A stretch of DNA of 21,767 nucleotides from Fusobacteriaceae bacterium UBA2433. Its GTDB lineage: Bacteria > Fusobacteriota > Fusobacteriia > Fusobacteriales > Fusobacteriaceae. The DNA lies in assembly GCA_002342785.1 (NCBI GenBank), contig DDQV01000173.1, positions 1 through 21,767 of the forward strand, read 5' to 3'. Shown piece after piece: positions 1 to 7,951 of this stretch; the first letter of the stretch is position 1; each line of letters starts with the position of its first letter. A model generated the notes under the pieces. The model saw only the letters and a program-made list of their open reading frames with translations. It was not told the origin of the DNA and made no database searches. Position numbers and translations under genes: made by a program.

Positions 1-2
1 TT

Positions 3-77
3 TTTGATTTTTTGCCTCTCAATCCTAATAGTACCAATGGTTTAAAGGCTTTGTTATTTGCTTTATTTCAATTATAG
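3..77 (+). CDS. Possible 3' end of an upstream gene (partial)
   Basis: One frame is open from the window edge and stops with TAG, giving about 24 residues ending in GLKALLFALFQL. It could be the C-terminus of a gene that begins before the window. There is no codon-bias or homology support at this length and I do not recognise a family. The 150 bp that follow, up to the pckA promoter, hold no gene that I can see. Confidence 0.25.
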   Translation, partial: FDFLPLNPNSTNGLKALLFALFQL

Positions 78-228
78 AGGTACAAACACAAGGGGAACTT
101 TTTAGAGGGGCCTTAAAAAGGAAATAAAGAAGGATTGTTGAATATATCTAATATTAACTTGATTATTTCAATAAATGTTAAAAAAGGTCAATATAAAACC
201 ATTAAAAGATTATTTTTTGAACAAAATC

Positions 229-257
229 TTGACATTTTAATAAAAATTAAATATAAT
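229..257 (+). promoter_or_regulatory. Consensus sigma-70-type promoter of pckA
   Basis: TTGACA at 229-234 and TATAAT at 252-257 are separated by exactly 17 bp, a perfect match to the vegetative consensus. The predicted start of transcription is near 264, which gives a leader of roughly 75 nt before the pckA ATG. I see no clear operator palindrome overlapping it. Confidence 0.85.
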
Positions 258-339
258 CAAGTAAATTTAATTGATGTTTAATAGTTTTCAATTGATATTT
301 ATTTATTTAATAGCATTTAAGATCTTATGGAGGTTAATA

Positions 340-1992
340 ATGGCTACACTACGAGGAATCAAAAGAAATTTAATTGGGAAAAACACACCTATACTTTTTA
401 GTAAAATTAGATCAACAATTGAAACAACTTTTTACAGAAATAATATTGTACAAGTAAATACATTAGAGGAAGCTTACAATTTAGCAAAAAATTCATCTGG
501 AACGATTGTAACTGATTTTCCTGTTTATAAACCTGAAGAGATGGAACTTCCAGAGGATTCAAAGGTACTTATATTCAATGATGGAAGTAGAACAGGTAGA
601 ACTGCTGCTGCAAGAAAAATAATTGGAAATGAAGGTGTAGATGAGGAAAAATATGCAAACAAATTAAGAGATGCTGCATTTCAAAGCAGAAATAAAAAGA
701 TGTATTGTGCTTCTTGTGTTGTTGGTTTACATGAAGATTTTATGGTGAGAGCTCATCTAATTATTCCTGAAGGATATGAAAATCTTTTATATTCTTGGAT
801 GTTAAATTTTCAAGTTTTTGATAATGAATTTATAAAAAAATATAATGATTCTAAGATTATAGAAGAGGGAGATATTTTTGTATATTCTGACCCTGATTGG
901 GAAGACAAAGAGCATCCTTTAGGATTGACTTTGTTTGATTCACAACATAATTGTTGTGCGTTGTTAGGGATGAAATATTTTGGAGAGCACAAAAAAGGAA
1001 CCCTTACCTTAGCTTGGGCTATTGCTGCAAGAAATGGTTTTACTGCATGTCATGGAGGTCAAAAAAGATATAACCTTCCAAATGAAGAAAAATATGTTGT
1101 AAGTGTTTTTGGACTTTCTGGTTCAGGAAAATCAACTATTACTCATGCTAAACATGGTGGGAAATATGATATTACAGTTTTACATGACGATGCATTTATT
1201 ATTTCAAATGAAGATGGATCATCTGTTTCTCTTGAACCTACATATTTTGATAAAACTCAAGACTATCCTACTGATTCGGAAGATAATAAATTTTTACTAA
1301 CTCTTCAAAATTGTGCTGCAACTGTTGATGACAATGGAAAAATTGTTCCTGTAACTGAAGATATTAGAAATGGTAATGGAAGAGCGATTAAATCAAAATT
1401 ATGGACACCAAATAGAGCCTATAAATTTTCAAAAAAATGTGATGCAATCTTTTTATTGATGAAAGATGAGAGTCTCCCACCTGTTGTAAAAATAAATTCT
1501 CCAGTATTAGGAGCAGTAATGGGAGCAACTTTAGCAACTAAAAGGACTACTGCAGAACATGTATTAAAAGCTGAAGATAGAGAAAAATTAGTTATAGAAC
1601 CATATGCTAATCCTTTTAGAACTTATCCCTTAGCAGATGATTATAATAATTTTAAATCATTATTTGATAATATGGGAATAGAGTGTTATGTCTTAAATAC
1701 AGGATTTTTCCTTCATAAAAAAGTGACACCTCAAATCACCCTTGGAATCATAGAAGATATTGTTGAGAAAAAAGCACAATTTAAAAACTTCGGTGATATG
1801 AATTGTATGCAATATTTAGAAATAGAAGGATATGAACCTCCAATTGAGGATGTAAACTATATAAATCTTTTAGAAATTAGAATGGAAAAAAGACTTGAAA
1901 ATATTAATAACTTAAGAGGCTTTGACAGACTTCCTTATGAAGCAGGAGAAGGTTTACATAAAGTATTAGAAAAAATTAATTCATTGAGATAG
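340..1992 (+). CDS. pckA: Phosphoenolpyruvate carboxykinase (ATP)
   Basis: This is a cytosolic enzyme that interconverts oxaloacetate + ATP and PEP + CO2 + ADP, the branch point between glycolysis/gluconeogenesis and C4 acids. In fermentative anaerobes it often runs in the CO2-fixing, ATP-forming direction. The protein is 550 residues, close to the usual 530-550. The P-loop (kinase-1a) GLSGSGKST lies at about residues 258-266, and the kinase-2-like LHDDAF at about 281-286 supplies the metal-binding Asp pair. The upstream YFGEHKKGT segment at about 214-221 carries the lysines typical of the family. The ATG at 340 is chosen because TGGAGG (328-333) sits just before it. An in-frame ATG 69 nt upstream would place a hydrophobic extension with no ribosome site. 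The gene is monocistronic, with its own consensus promoter and a terminator 14 bp after the stop. Identification is firm. The fermentative direction is inference. Confidence 0.95.
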   Translation: MATLRGIKRNLIGKNTPILFSKIRSTIETTFYRNNIVQVNTLEEAYNLAKNSSGTIVTDFPVYKPEEMELPEDSKVLIFNDGSRTGRTAAARKIIGNEGVDEEKYANKLRDAAFQSRNKKMYCASCVVGLHEDFMVRAHLIIPEGYENLLYSWMLNFQVFDNEFIKKYNDSKIIEEGDIFVYSDPDWEDKEHPLGLTLFDSQHNCCALLGMKYFGEHKKGTLTLAWAIAARNGFTACHGGQKRYNLPNEEKYVVSVFGLSGSGKSTITHAKHGGKYDITVLHDDAFIISNEDGSSVSLEPTYFDKTQDYPTDSEDNKFLLTLQNCAATVDDNGKIVPVTEDIRNGNGRAIKSKLWTPNRAYKFSKKCDAIFLLMKDESLPPVVKINSPVLGAVMGATLATKRTTAEHVLKAEDREKLVIEPYANPFRTYPLADDYNNFKSLFDNMGIECYVLNTGFFLHKKVTPQITLGIIEDIVEKKAQFKNFGDMNCMQYLEIEGYEPPIEDVNYINLLEIRMEKRLENINNLRGFDRLPYEAGEGLHKVLEKINSLR

Positions 1993-2005
1993 ATAGAATA
2001 TTTAA

Positions 2006-2043
2006 ATAAAAAATCAGCCTAGTTAATTAAGCTGATTTTTTTT
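2006..2043. terminator. Bidirectional intrinsic terminator between pckA and the Dabb gene
   Basis: The arms AATCAGC and GCTGATT enclose a 12-nt loop and are flanked by A-runs on the left and T-runs on the right. The structure can therefore terminate pckA rightwards and the convergent minus-strand gene ending at 2046 leftwards. Confidence 0.85.
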
Positions 2044-2045
2044 AT

Positions 2046-2351
2046 TTAAAATTTATAATCTACTGCTGTCCTTGCTTGTGTAACACCTTTTATAAATTTA
2101 CCGACCTCTTTATGCTTTGGATGAATAGCATAGCCAGAAAGACCTTCAAAATTTTCAAATTCACTAATTAGTATTACATCATAATTTTCAGGAGCATAAT
2201 CTTCGTCATTAATTCCAACTTCAATATATTTAAGTTCAGGAATCTCAACTTTTAATGCTTCTAATTTTTCTTTCATCATTTTTGCATTTATTTTTTTTGA
2301 ATTGCCTAATGCCTCTTCTTTTAAATTCCACATAACAATATGTTTTATCAT
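2046..2351 (-). CDS. Dabb (stress-responsive A/B barrel) domain protein
   Basis: This is a 101-residue protein made of one dimeric alpha/beta-barrel (Dabb) domain. It shows the family's opening MIKHIVMWNLK, a central VIL(I)SEFEN strand and the late HPKHKEV segment with conserved histidines. Members are small soluble dimers; some are stress-responsive and others catalyse cyclase or monooxygenase-like chemistry, so the substrate cannot be read from the sequence. The ATG at 2351 is chosen because AGGAG lies 8-9 nt upstream. A GTG nine bases further upstream overlaps that ribosome site and is unlikely. The gene is single, convergent with pckA and shares its terminator. A TATAAT-like hexamer lies about 35 bp upstream, but no good -35 goes with it. 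Confidence 0.85.
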   Translation of the reverse strand: MIKHIVMWNLKEEALGNSKKINAKMMKEKLEALKVEIPELKYIEVGINDEDYAPENYDVILISEFENFEGLSGYAIHPKHKEVGKFIKGVTQARTAVDYKF

Positions 2352-2435
2352 AAATATCACTCCTATTTTTAATTTTATAATAGATTATAGCATATATTTT
2401 ATATGTTTTTTCTATTCTTTAAAAATTTAATAAAA

Positions 2436-2468
2436 TAAAAAAAGGAGTTAAAAAATTAACTCCTTTTA
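2436..2468 (-). terminator. Intrinsic terminator of rpsT
   Basis: Read on the minus strand, AAAAGGAGTTAA pairs with TTAACTCCTTTT around a 3-nt loop and is followed by a run of T. It lies 22 bp after the rpsT stop codon. Confidence 0.9.
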
Positions 2469-2489
2469 GTCTCATGTTATTACAGGTAA

Positions 2490-2750
2490 TTATAAAGCGT
2501 TAACTGCAGCAGCTAATCTAGATTTTTTTCTTGATACAGTGTTTTTCTTGAAAACACCTTTACTAGCAGCTTTATCTAATTCTTTATAAGTTACAGTTAA
2601 TGCTGCTTTCGCTGCTTCTGCATCTTTAGCTTCGATAGCTGTTAATAATTTTTTTACCATAGTTTTAGTTCTAGATTTTACAGCTTGATTTCTCACTCTG
2701 TTTCTTTCTGCTGTTCTTATTCTTTTTTTACCTGATTTAGTATGTGCCAA
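2490..2750 (-). CDS. rpsT: 30S ribosomal protein S20
   Basis: This is an 86-residue, strongly basic, helical protein that binds 16S rRNA during 30S assembly. The S20 signature is visible throughout. The N-terminus is MAHTKSGKKRIR, then come RNRVRNQAVKSRTKT and the C-terminal KGVFKKNTVSRKKSRL. The start codon is TTG, placed by a strong AGGAGG 7 nt upstream and by the conserved AHTKSGKKR start. Escherichia coli rpsT also starts with UUG, and a weak start codon in this gene is linked there to translational autoregulation. The gene is monocistronic, with a clear promoter (2808-2836) overlapped by a palindrome and with its own terminator. Confidence 0.97.
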   Translation of the reverse strand: MAHTKSGKKRIRTAERNRVRNQAVKSRTKTMVKKLLTAIEAKDAEAAKAALTVTYKELDKAASKGVFKKNTVSRKKSRLAAAVNAL

Positions 2751-2800
2751 ATTAATTCCTCCTAAGAATTTAAAAATTTAATATTCAAAATAATATTTTA

Positions 2801-2836
2801 CCTTGTAATAGTACCATATATTACAAGGAACGTCAA
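2801..2836 (-). promoter_or_regulatory. rpsT promoter overlapped by a 28-bp inverted repeat
   Basis: On the minus strand, TTGACG (2831-2836) and TACTAT (2808-2813) are 17 bp apart and form a good vegetative promoter. A perfect 10-bp inverted repeat, CCTTGTAATA (2801-2810) and TATTACAAGG (2819-2828), with an 8-bp spacer, covers the promoter spacer, the -10 and the probable start point. It lies largely upstream of the mRNA start, so it is more likely a DNA operator than an RNA hairpin. The regulator is not identifiable. Confidence 0.7.
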
Positions 2837-3155
2837 GATACTTCTCAACGAATGAGTTTAATTTGGTAAGTAAATAACAAGATTAGAGACCAATATTGTA
2901 CAATAGACCGAATATATTATATCATATTTTTAATAACTTTAATACCAATTCTTTTTAAAGGCAAAAAAAGAAAGATTAACGAACAATATTTTTTAAAAAA
3001 ATATTTTATTAATTTTATTTAGAAAAATTATTATATATTTAATCGAAAGTTATTGCTATTTTGTATGGAAATTAATTTTAGTATATTAAAATTGGACAAA
3101 AAAAATAAAAATATAAAACTAAATAAGAACATGTTTTAAAACCGTTGTTTAGTTC
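2837..3155. other. Intergenic stretch with no recognised feature
   Basis: This is very AT-rich DNA between the divergent rpsT and antiporter promoters. I find no ORF with a ribosome site, no tRNA cloverleaf and no convincing riboswitch or hairpin, apart from a short ATTGTACAAT palindrome near 2893. Confidence 0.6.
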
Positions 3156-3183
3156 TTGACTTTTTTTAAAAAAGGAGTATAAT
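3156..3183 (+). promoter_or_regulatory. Promoter of the antiporter-EIIA operon
   Basis: TTGACT (3156-3161) and TATAAT (3178-3183) are separated by 16 bp. The -10 lies inside a small dyad (GAGTAT, then A, then ATACTC), which could be a regulator site or chance. The leader to the ATG at 3243 is about 50 nt. Confidence 0.8.
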
Positions 3184-3242
3184 ACTCTTTGTTACTAAAA
3201 AAATGAACAATAGAAAGTAATTTTTTTTGGAGGTTGTATATC

Positions 3243-4259
3243 ATGGTTTATTTATTATTAATAGTATCTTTTGTTATTTTAATTAAGGGTGCAGACGTTT
3301 TTATTGAAGGATCTTCTGTCGTTGCTAAAGCATTTAAAATTCCAGAATTAATTATTGGGATAGTCATCGTAGGATTCGGTACATCATTACCAGAATTTGC
3401 TGTAAATATGGCTGCTATTGTAAATAATTCAAATGAGATGGCAGTTGGAAATATAGTTGGATCAAATATATTTAATATCTTATTTATTGTAGGAGTAATC
3501 GCCATATTTAAACCTATGATTATAGATGAAAAATTAGCTTCATTTGATTTTCCACTAGCTATAATTGCTGCGATTATCCTTCCGTTTTTAGCTTTAGATG
3601 ATACTTTTTTAGGTCTTGATAAAAATCTTACGAGGTTTGACGGTGCTATACTATTATTAATATTTGCTTACTTTGTTAAAGAAACAATAGGAAAATCTTT
3701 GATAGATCAAAAATATAAAGAGAAAAAAATGATGATCTATGAAATTGCAGATGGAACCTTCAAATTAAATAAATTTTTACATGGAAAAAAGAAAAAAAAA
3801 CCATCTATAAAACATCTTTCTAAAGATATAGCAATGATTGTAATTGGATTAATTGCTGTTGTAAAAGGTGGAGATATGGTTATTGAATATGCGTCTGAGA
3901 TTGCTACAACTTTTGGAATGAGTAAACATTTAGTGGGCCTTACTATTGTAGGAGTAGGAACATCTCTCCCAGAATTTGTAGTTTGTATAATGGCAGCTAG
4001 AAGGGGACAACAAGGTATTATTATTGGAAATATAGTTGGATCTAATACTTTTAATATATTATTTACTTTGGGAGCATCGATGGCTATAAAGCCAATTATA
4101 GTAGATCATTCTATGATCACAGATGCTATGAATGTAGGAATGGCTACAGTATTAGTGGGAGCTCTTGCAATATTAAATAAAAAAATTGGAAGATTGATGG
4201 GGTCTATATTGGTTTTAGTGTACATAGTTTATATGTATAGTATAATTAAAGGTGCATAA
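3243..4259 (+). CDS. Calcium/sodium antiporter of the CaCA superfamily (YrbG-like)
   Basis: This is a 338-residue integral membrane exchanger that uses cation gradients, probably Na+ or H+ in for Ca2+ out. It has the internal two-fold repeat that defines the superfamily. Alpha-1 contains GFGTSLPEF at about 44-52 and GNIVGSNIFNILF at about 69-81. Alpha-2 contains GVGTSLPEF at about 237-245 and GNIVGSNTFNILF at about 262-274. The Glu in each GTSLPEF and the Asn/Ser of GNIVGSN form the cation site in known members. About ten hydrophobic helices surround these motifs, with a Lys-rich cytoplasmic loop at about 150-195. The ATG at 3243 is preceded by TGGAGG with 9 nt spacing; a TTG nine bases upstream abuts that site and is rejected. 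It is followed 24 bp later by the EIIA gene without a terminator, so the two are probably co-transcribed. Confidence 0.92.
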   Translation: MVYLLLIVSFVILIKGADVFIEGSSVVAKAFKIPELIIGIVIVGFGTSLPEFAVNMAAIVNNSNEMAVGNIVGSNIFNILFIVGVIAIFKPMIIDEKLASFDFPLAIIAAIILPFLALDDTFLGLDKNLTRFDGAILLLIFAYFVKETIGKSLIDQKYKEKKMMIYEIADGTFKLNKFLHGKKKKKPSIKHLSKDIAMIVIGLIAVVKGGDMVIEYASEIATTFGMSKHLVGLTIVGVGTSLPEFVVCIMAARRGQQGIIIGNIVGSNTFNILFTLGASMAIKPIIVDHSMITDAMNVGMATVLVGALAILNKKIGRLMGSILVLVYIVYMYSIIKGA

Positions 4260-4283
4260 TAAATTTGTGGAGGTAATATAACT

Positions 4284-4781
4284 ATGATAAGAATAAAAAA
4301 TATATTAAAAAAAAATAAAGAGATATTAATATATTCACCACTAAAAGGTGAAGTTATAGATTTAAAAGAAGTGCCAGATAGTGTTTTCACCAGTAATATT
4401 ATAGGAGATGGATGTGCAATAATTCCAGAGCCAGGGGAAATTTGTGCATTGTTATCTTCCAAGGTAGAGATCTTTAAAACTAATCATCTTCTCATTTTTG
4501 AACCTAAAAAAGGTATTTATATTGTTATTCATTTTGGTGTAGGAACATCTCTTCTAGAAGGAAAAGGATTTGAAAGAATTGTAGAGTTGTCTCCTAAAAA
4601 AATGGTAGAAGTAGGAGATAGATTAATAAGTTATGATTTAGATTATTTAAAAGAAAATGCAAAATCTATAATTACCCCAATAATTGTAAGTGATGATAAT
4701 ATAGATCATATAGAATTACTTGTAGAGTTTGGAAAAAAAGTAGAAATAGGAGATCCTCTTATGAAGATCTTCCTCAAATAA
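4284..4781 (+). CDS. Stand-alone EIIA-Glc-like PTS phosphocarrier
   Basis: This is a 165-residue soluble protein of the PTS EIIA-Glc (crr) family, which accepts phosphate from HPr and passes it to an EIIB domain or acts as a regulator. It shows the family's SPLKGEVIDL start, the PDSVF and GDGCAIIP segments, and both active-site histidines in TNHLLIF (His68, phospho-acceptor equivalent) and VIHFGVGT (His83). The tail contains the expected TPIIVS and a late VEIGDPLMKI strand. There is no linked EIIB or EIIC in the window, so its partner lies elsewhere. It sits 24 bp downstream of the antiporter gene in an apparent two-gene operon, with GGAGG 10 nt before the ATG, and is closed by a perfect terminator. 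A regulatory role rather than sugar transport is possible but unproven. Confidence 0.9.
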   Translation: MIRIKNILKKNKEILIYSPLKGEVIDLKEVPDSVFTSNIIGDGCAIIPEPGEICALLSSKVEIFKTNHLLIFEPKKGIYIVIHFGVGTSLLEGKGFERIVELSPKKMVEVGDRLISYDLDYLKENAKSIITPIIVSDDNIDHIELLVEFGKKVEIGDPLMKIFLK

Positions 4782-4785
4782 AATT

Positions 4786-4816
4786 AAAAAAAGAGTGAAT
4801 ATTCACTCTTTTTTTT
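4786..4816. terminator. Bidirectional terminator between the EIIA gene and polC
   Basis: The perfect palindrome AAGAGTGAAT/ATTCACTCTT is flanked by A-runs and T-runs on both sides. It serves the rightward EIIA operon and the leftward polC transcript, whose stop codon overlaps its edge. Confidence 0.92.
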
Positions 4817-5998
4817 AAAATAAACTTCTTTGATCTGTATCACTTAATCCTTTTATTGAACCTAGTTCTTTTAATTTATCAATAATTGTGGCAGAAGCTT
4901 TTGTTCTTCTTTTTAGATCTTCATAGGATGAAAATGATCTTCCACTACGTTCTGCTAACATGTTTTCGACTACAGCTGCTCCCAATCCATTTACAGCAAT
5001 AAGAGGTAATCTTATCTTATCTCCTTCAACTTTAAATTTAAAGCCATCAGATTCATATAAATCTACTCCTAAAAATTCTATTTTACGAGCATTCATTTCA
5101 AGAATAATTTCTGATAATGCCATCTGTCCTTTTTGTCTTACATCCATTCGAGGTTCATTGTTTAGTTCTTTTATCTTATTTTTTACACCATCTAAAGTTA
5201 ACATAAAATCTGAATCAAAATCATCTGCTTTTCTAGTTAAATATGCAGTATAAAAAGCTTGAGGATAGTGAACTTTAAAATATGCAATTCTTACTGACAT
5301 CATAACGTATGCTACAGCATGTCCTTTAGGAAACATATATTTTATCCTTTTACATGATTCTATATACCAAGAAGGAACTTTTTTTTCTTTCATGATGTTT
5401 GAATATTTTTCCCAAGTATCAGGCTCTTTACTAGGTCTTCCTTTTCTAACAAATTCCATAATTTTAAAGGCAAGACCTTTTTCAATACCTGAGTCAATAA
5501 GGAAGTTCATAATATCGTCTCTTACTGAAATTATTTCAGATAGAGTAGCTTCTCCTTGACGAACAAAATCTTGTGCATTGTTTAACCAAACATCTGTTCC
5601 ATGGGAAAGTCCCGATATACGGCAAAGTCCTGCAAAAGTTGTTGGTTTTGTATCTACTAACATTTGCCTTACAAATCCAGTACCAAATTCTGGAACTCCA
5701 TAAGTTCCAACTACTGAGCCTATCTCATCTGGAGTAACTCCCAATGATTCAGTAGAAGAAAAAAGTTTTAAAGTTTTTGGATCAGTAAGGGGGATATCGT
5801 AAACATTAACTTTTGTTAAATCTTGTAATAATTTAATTGTTGTTGGATCATCATGACCTAATATATCTAACTTTACAAGTTGTTCATCCATAACATGATA
5901 ATCATAATGAGTAGTTATAGAAGTAGAATTTTGATCATTTGCTGGTCTTTGTACAGGAGTGAAATCATAGATAGATTTACCTTCAGGAACAATAATCA
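4815..5998 (-). CDS. polC: DNA polymerase III PolC, 3' exon (residues about 1057-1450)
   Basis: This is the C-terminal 394 codons of the replicative polymerase PolC, continuing the 5' exon at 8747-11915 after removal of the group II intron. The reading frame resumes with the second base of a codon, so GGG-A joins TG-ATT to give Gly-Met-Ile-Ile-Val-Pro-Glu. That rebuilds the conserved GQHPGG(M/I)IVVP region. The exon carries YDFTPVQRPANDQNS, the KLDILGHDDPT motif with the third catalytic aspartate, the GHAVAYVMMS and YPQAFYTAY helices, and a C-terminal DQRSLF. The pentapeptide QRSLF fits the consensus for beta sliding-clamp binding. The open frame extends upstream to an ATG-like start at 6089, but that part is intron domain V/VI read as codons and is not an independent start. 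The gene ends at a bidirectional terminator. Confidence 0.95.
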
Positions 5999-6047
5999 AT
6001 AGCGATAGGTAACCTTTTGAAATTATCTCCAAGTTTTCCCCCGCTCC

Positions 6048-6081
6048 ACACCGTACGTGAGACTTTCGGCTCATACGGCGC
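6048..6081 (-). ncRNA. Group II intron domain V (catalytic hairpin)
   Basis: It is exactly 34 nt. The outer helix GCGCCGTA pairs with TACGGTGT and includes two G-U wobbles. It is followed by the two-nucleotide CG bulge, an inner helix and a GAAA tetraloop. The catalytic triad reads CGC rather than the commoner AGC, a variant known from some bacterial introns. Domain VI follows immediately (about 6000-6047), with AGCG pairing CGCT and the unpaired branch-point A at 6006. Confidence 0.9.
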
Positions 6082-6100
6082 TCCATCAATATTAACCTAT

Positions 6101-7951
6101 TTAAATAACAATATTTCCTGCTTTCTTACGAAGCTTATTGAGTTTATTCATTTCTATTTCGTTTAAATTCACTTTACTAAGATATTTGTTAATCGTTTCA
6201 AGTTTTGTTGCATGAATAAGTTTATGTACTATATTAGTTACTAGTACTAGATTTCTATAATTATCAGTTCCTCCAAACTTTCTAGGGTTTATATGATGTA
6301 AATCCATATATCCTATAAATATTGGGAATTCTGAAACATAACAGTAACCTCTTTGAGAAATATATTTACTTATTAAAACATCGTTCATTTCAATACTTTG
6401 GTAAGGATTTCCTTTTCTAAGTTCATTTAATGTATATTCATCAATTGCTTTTAAATTTTTATGTATATATTGTCTGCCTTCTTTTGTATAGTCACAAATT
6501 TGTTGTTTAAAGTTCATAGGTGGAGTGTTTTTAATTCCTAATAATGGAAATAGTTGGATTCCACATATGGCAAAACTTTTATATCCTTTATTTTCATAAT
6601 TATTAATATAGGCTTGACTTTTATATCCATTTTCTGATACATGATTTCTAAGTCTACATTTCAAGAATTTAGTATATTTATATGCCCATTCATCCAAATC
6701 TAAGTATACGTTACTAGCTATTTTATAATACATTTGAATACTTAGTATGTATGCATTTAGCCTTAATACTTTGTATTTGTGTGTATTTTTTTGTATATTT
6801 TTAACTAGTTCTTTTAGTTTCTTTTGAATTTTTATACTATTTCCTTTTGGTATATAAGTTCTGAGAATGTAATTTCCTCTTACTTTGTTTAGGCTTTTAA
6901 AAGCTTTCATTTCAAATCCGAGGAATTCGCTTCTTCTTTTAACTAAATTTATTATTTTACTTTTTTCTTCACTAATATCTAATTTAAGGTTATTTTTCAA
7001 CCACTTTTTAGTAGCATAGTATATCTTTTGAGCTGTTTTGTAATCTCTGCAAAAAATTTTAAAATCATCTGCATATCTTACAATGAACATCTCTTTTAAT
7101 TTACTTCCGCTTTCCCTTAATGCCCTATATTTCTTAGTGTTGTTATAATAAGAAGAACCACAGGGTTTGCCTGATTGACTTTTTCTTGTTTTTGCAGGGA
7201 ATGTATCCCATTGGCTTGCAATCCACCAATCAAATTCATTAAGATAGATATTAGCAAGGATAGGAGATAAAATACCTCCTTGGGGAGTACCTTTTTCAGG
7301 AATCCCTTCTCCTTTTACTTCGGCTTTGAGCATTTTCTTTATAATCATTAGTATTCTTTTATCTCTTATTCCACAGTTCCATAATTTCTTTATTAATATA
7401 TTATGGTTGACGTTATCAAAGAAACCTTTTATGTCAACATCTACAACATATGTTAGTTGATTCATATTGGTTAAATGCATACATCTACTCATAGCATTTT
7501 TAACACTTCTATTAGGTCTGAAACCATAAGAATGATTATAAAATTTTGCTTCGACAATTGGTTCTATAATTTGTTTTAAGCATTGTTGAATGAGCCTATC
7601 ATCAATAGATGGAATTCCTAAGGGTCTAAGTTTCCCATTTTTCTTTTCTATATAAACCCGTTTTACAGGTTTTGGATGATAATCTCTTAATAAACTTTGA
7701 AATTTACCTAAGAATTTCTTTTCAGATAGTTTTTCTAAGTTACGTATATCCCTATTGTCGGTTCCTGCTGTTTTAGAACCCTTATTGCTTTTTATATTTC
7801 TATAAGCAAGTTTGATATTATTGATACTAGATACTAATGGATACAGATTCTTGAAAGTACTACCGCTTTTTGATAATTCAAATAATTTATCAAATGTTGG
7901 TTGCATTCCATAATATTCATTGTGTCTAAGTCTTCCGACAGCAGTTCCCAT
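6101..7951 (-). CDS. ltrA: Group II intron-encoded reverse transcriptase/maturase with HNH domain
   Basis: This is a 616-residue multifunctional protein that assists splicing of its own intron, and nicks target DNA and reverse-transcribes the intron during retrohoming. RT blocks in order are: RPLGIPSIDDRLIQ near 109-122, a YGFRPNRS block near 142-149, GTPQGGILSPILANIYL near 221-237, and the catalytic YADD at about 293-296. The X/maturase thumb region follows. The C-terminal HNH endonuclease has DLHHINPRKFGGTDNYRNLVLV near 550-572. Its first metal-binding pair reads CYVS instead of CxxC, as in the zinc-poor HNH class of some intron proteins. The ATG at 7951 follows GAGGTGA, which is better placed than the TTG three bases upstream. 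Length and motifs are complete with no frameshift. Confidence 0.95.
   Translation of the reverse strand: MGTAVGRLRHNEYYGMQPTFDKLFELSKSGSTFKNLYPLVSSINNIKLAYRNIKSNKGSKTAGTDNRDIRNLEKLSEKKFLGKFQSLLRDYHPKPVKRVYIEKKNGKLRPLGIPSIDDRLIQQCLKQIIEPIVEAKFYNHSYGFRPNRSVKNAMSRCMHLTNMNQLTYVVDVDIKGFFDNVNHNILIKKLWNCGIRDKRILMIIKKMLKAEVKGEGIPEKGTPQGGILSPILANIYLNEFDWWIASQWDTFPAKTRKSQSGKPCGSSYYNNTKKYRALRESGSKLKEMFIVRYADDFKIFCRDYKTAQKIYYATKKWLKNNLKLDISEEKSKIINLVKRRSEFLGFEMKAFKSLNKVRGNYILRTYIPKGNSIKIQKKLKELVKNIQKNTHKYKVLRLNAYILSIQMYYKIASNVYLDLDEWAYKYTKFLKCRLRNHVSENGYKSQAYINNYENKGYKSFAICGIQLFPLLGIKNTPPMNFKQQICDYTKEGRQYIHKNLKAIDEYTLNELRKGNPYQSIEMNDVLISKYISQRGYCYVSEFPIFIGYMDLHHINPRKFGGTDNYRNLVLVTNIVHKLIHATKLETINKYLSKVNLNEIEMNKLNKLRKKAGNIVI

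Noticed and set aside
271..339. N-terminal extension of pckA with a hydrophobic stretch
   Set aside because: It would start only a few bases after the predicted transcription start and has no ribosome site. The ATG at 340 has TGGAGG and fits the family's N-terminus.
5999..6089. Apparent independent start of a polC C-terminal protein (frame opening MMERRMSRK)
   Set aside because: These codons are intron domains V and VI read as protein. Conserved PolC sequence begins only after the 3' splice site.
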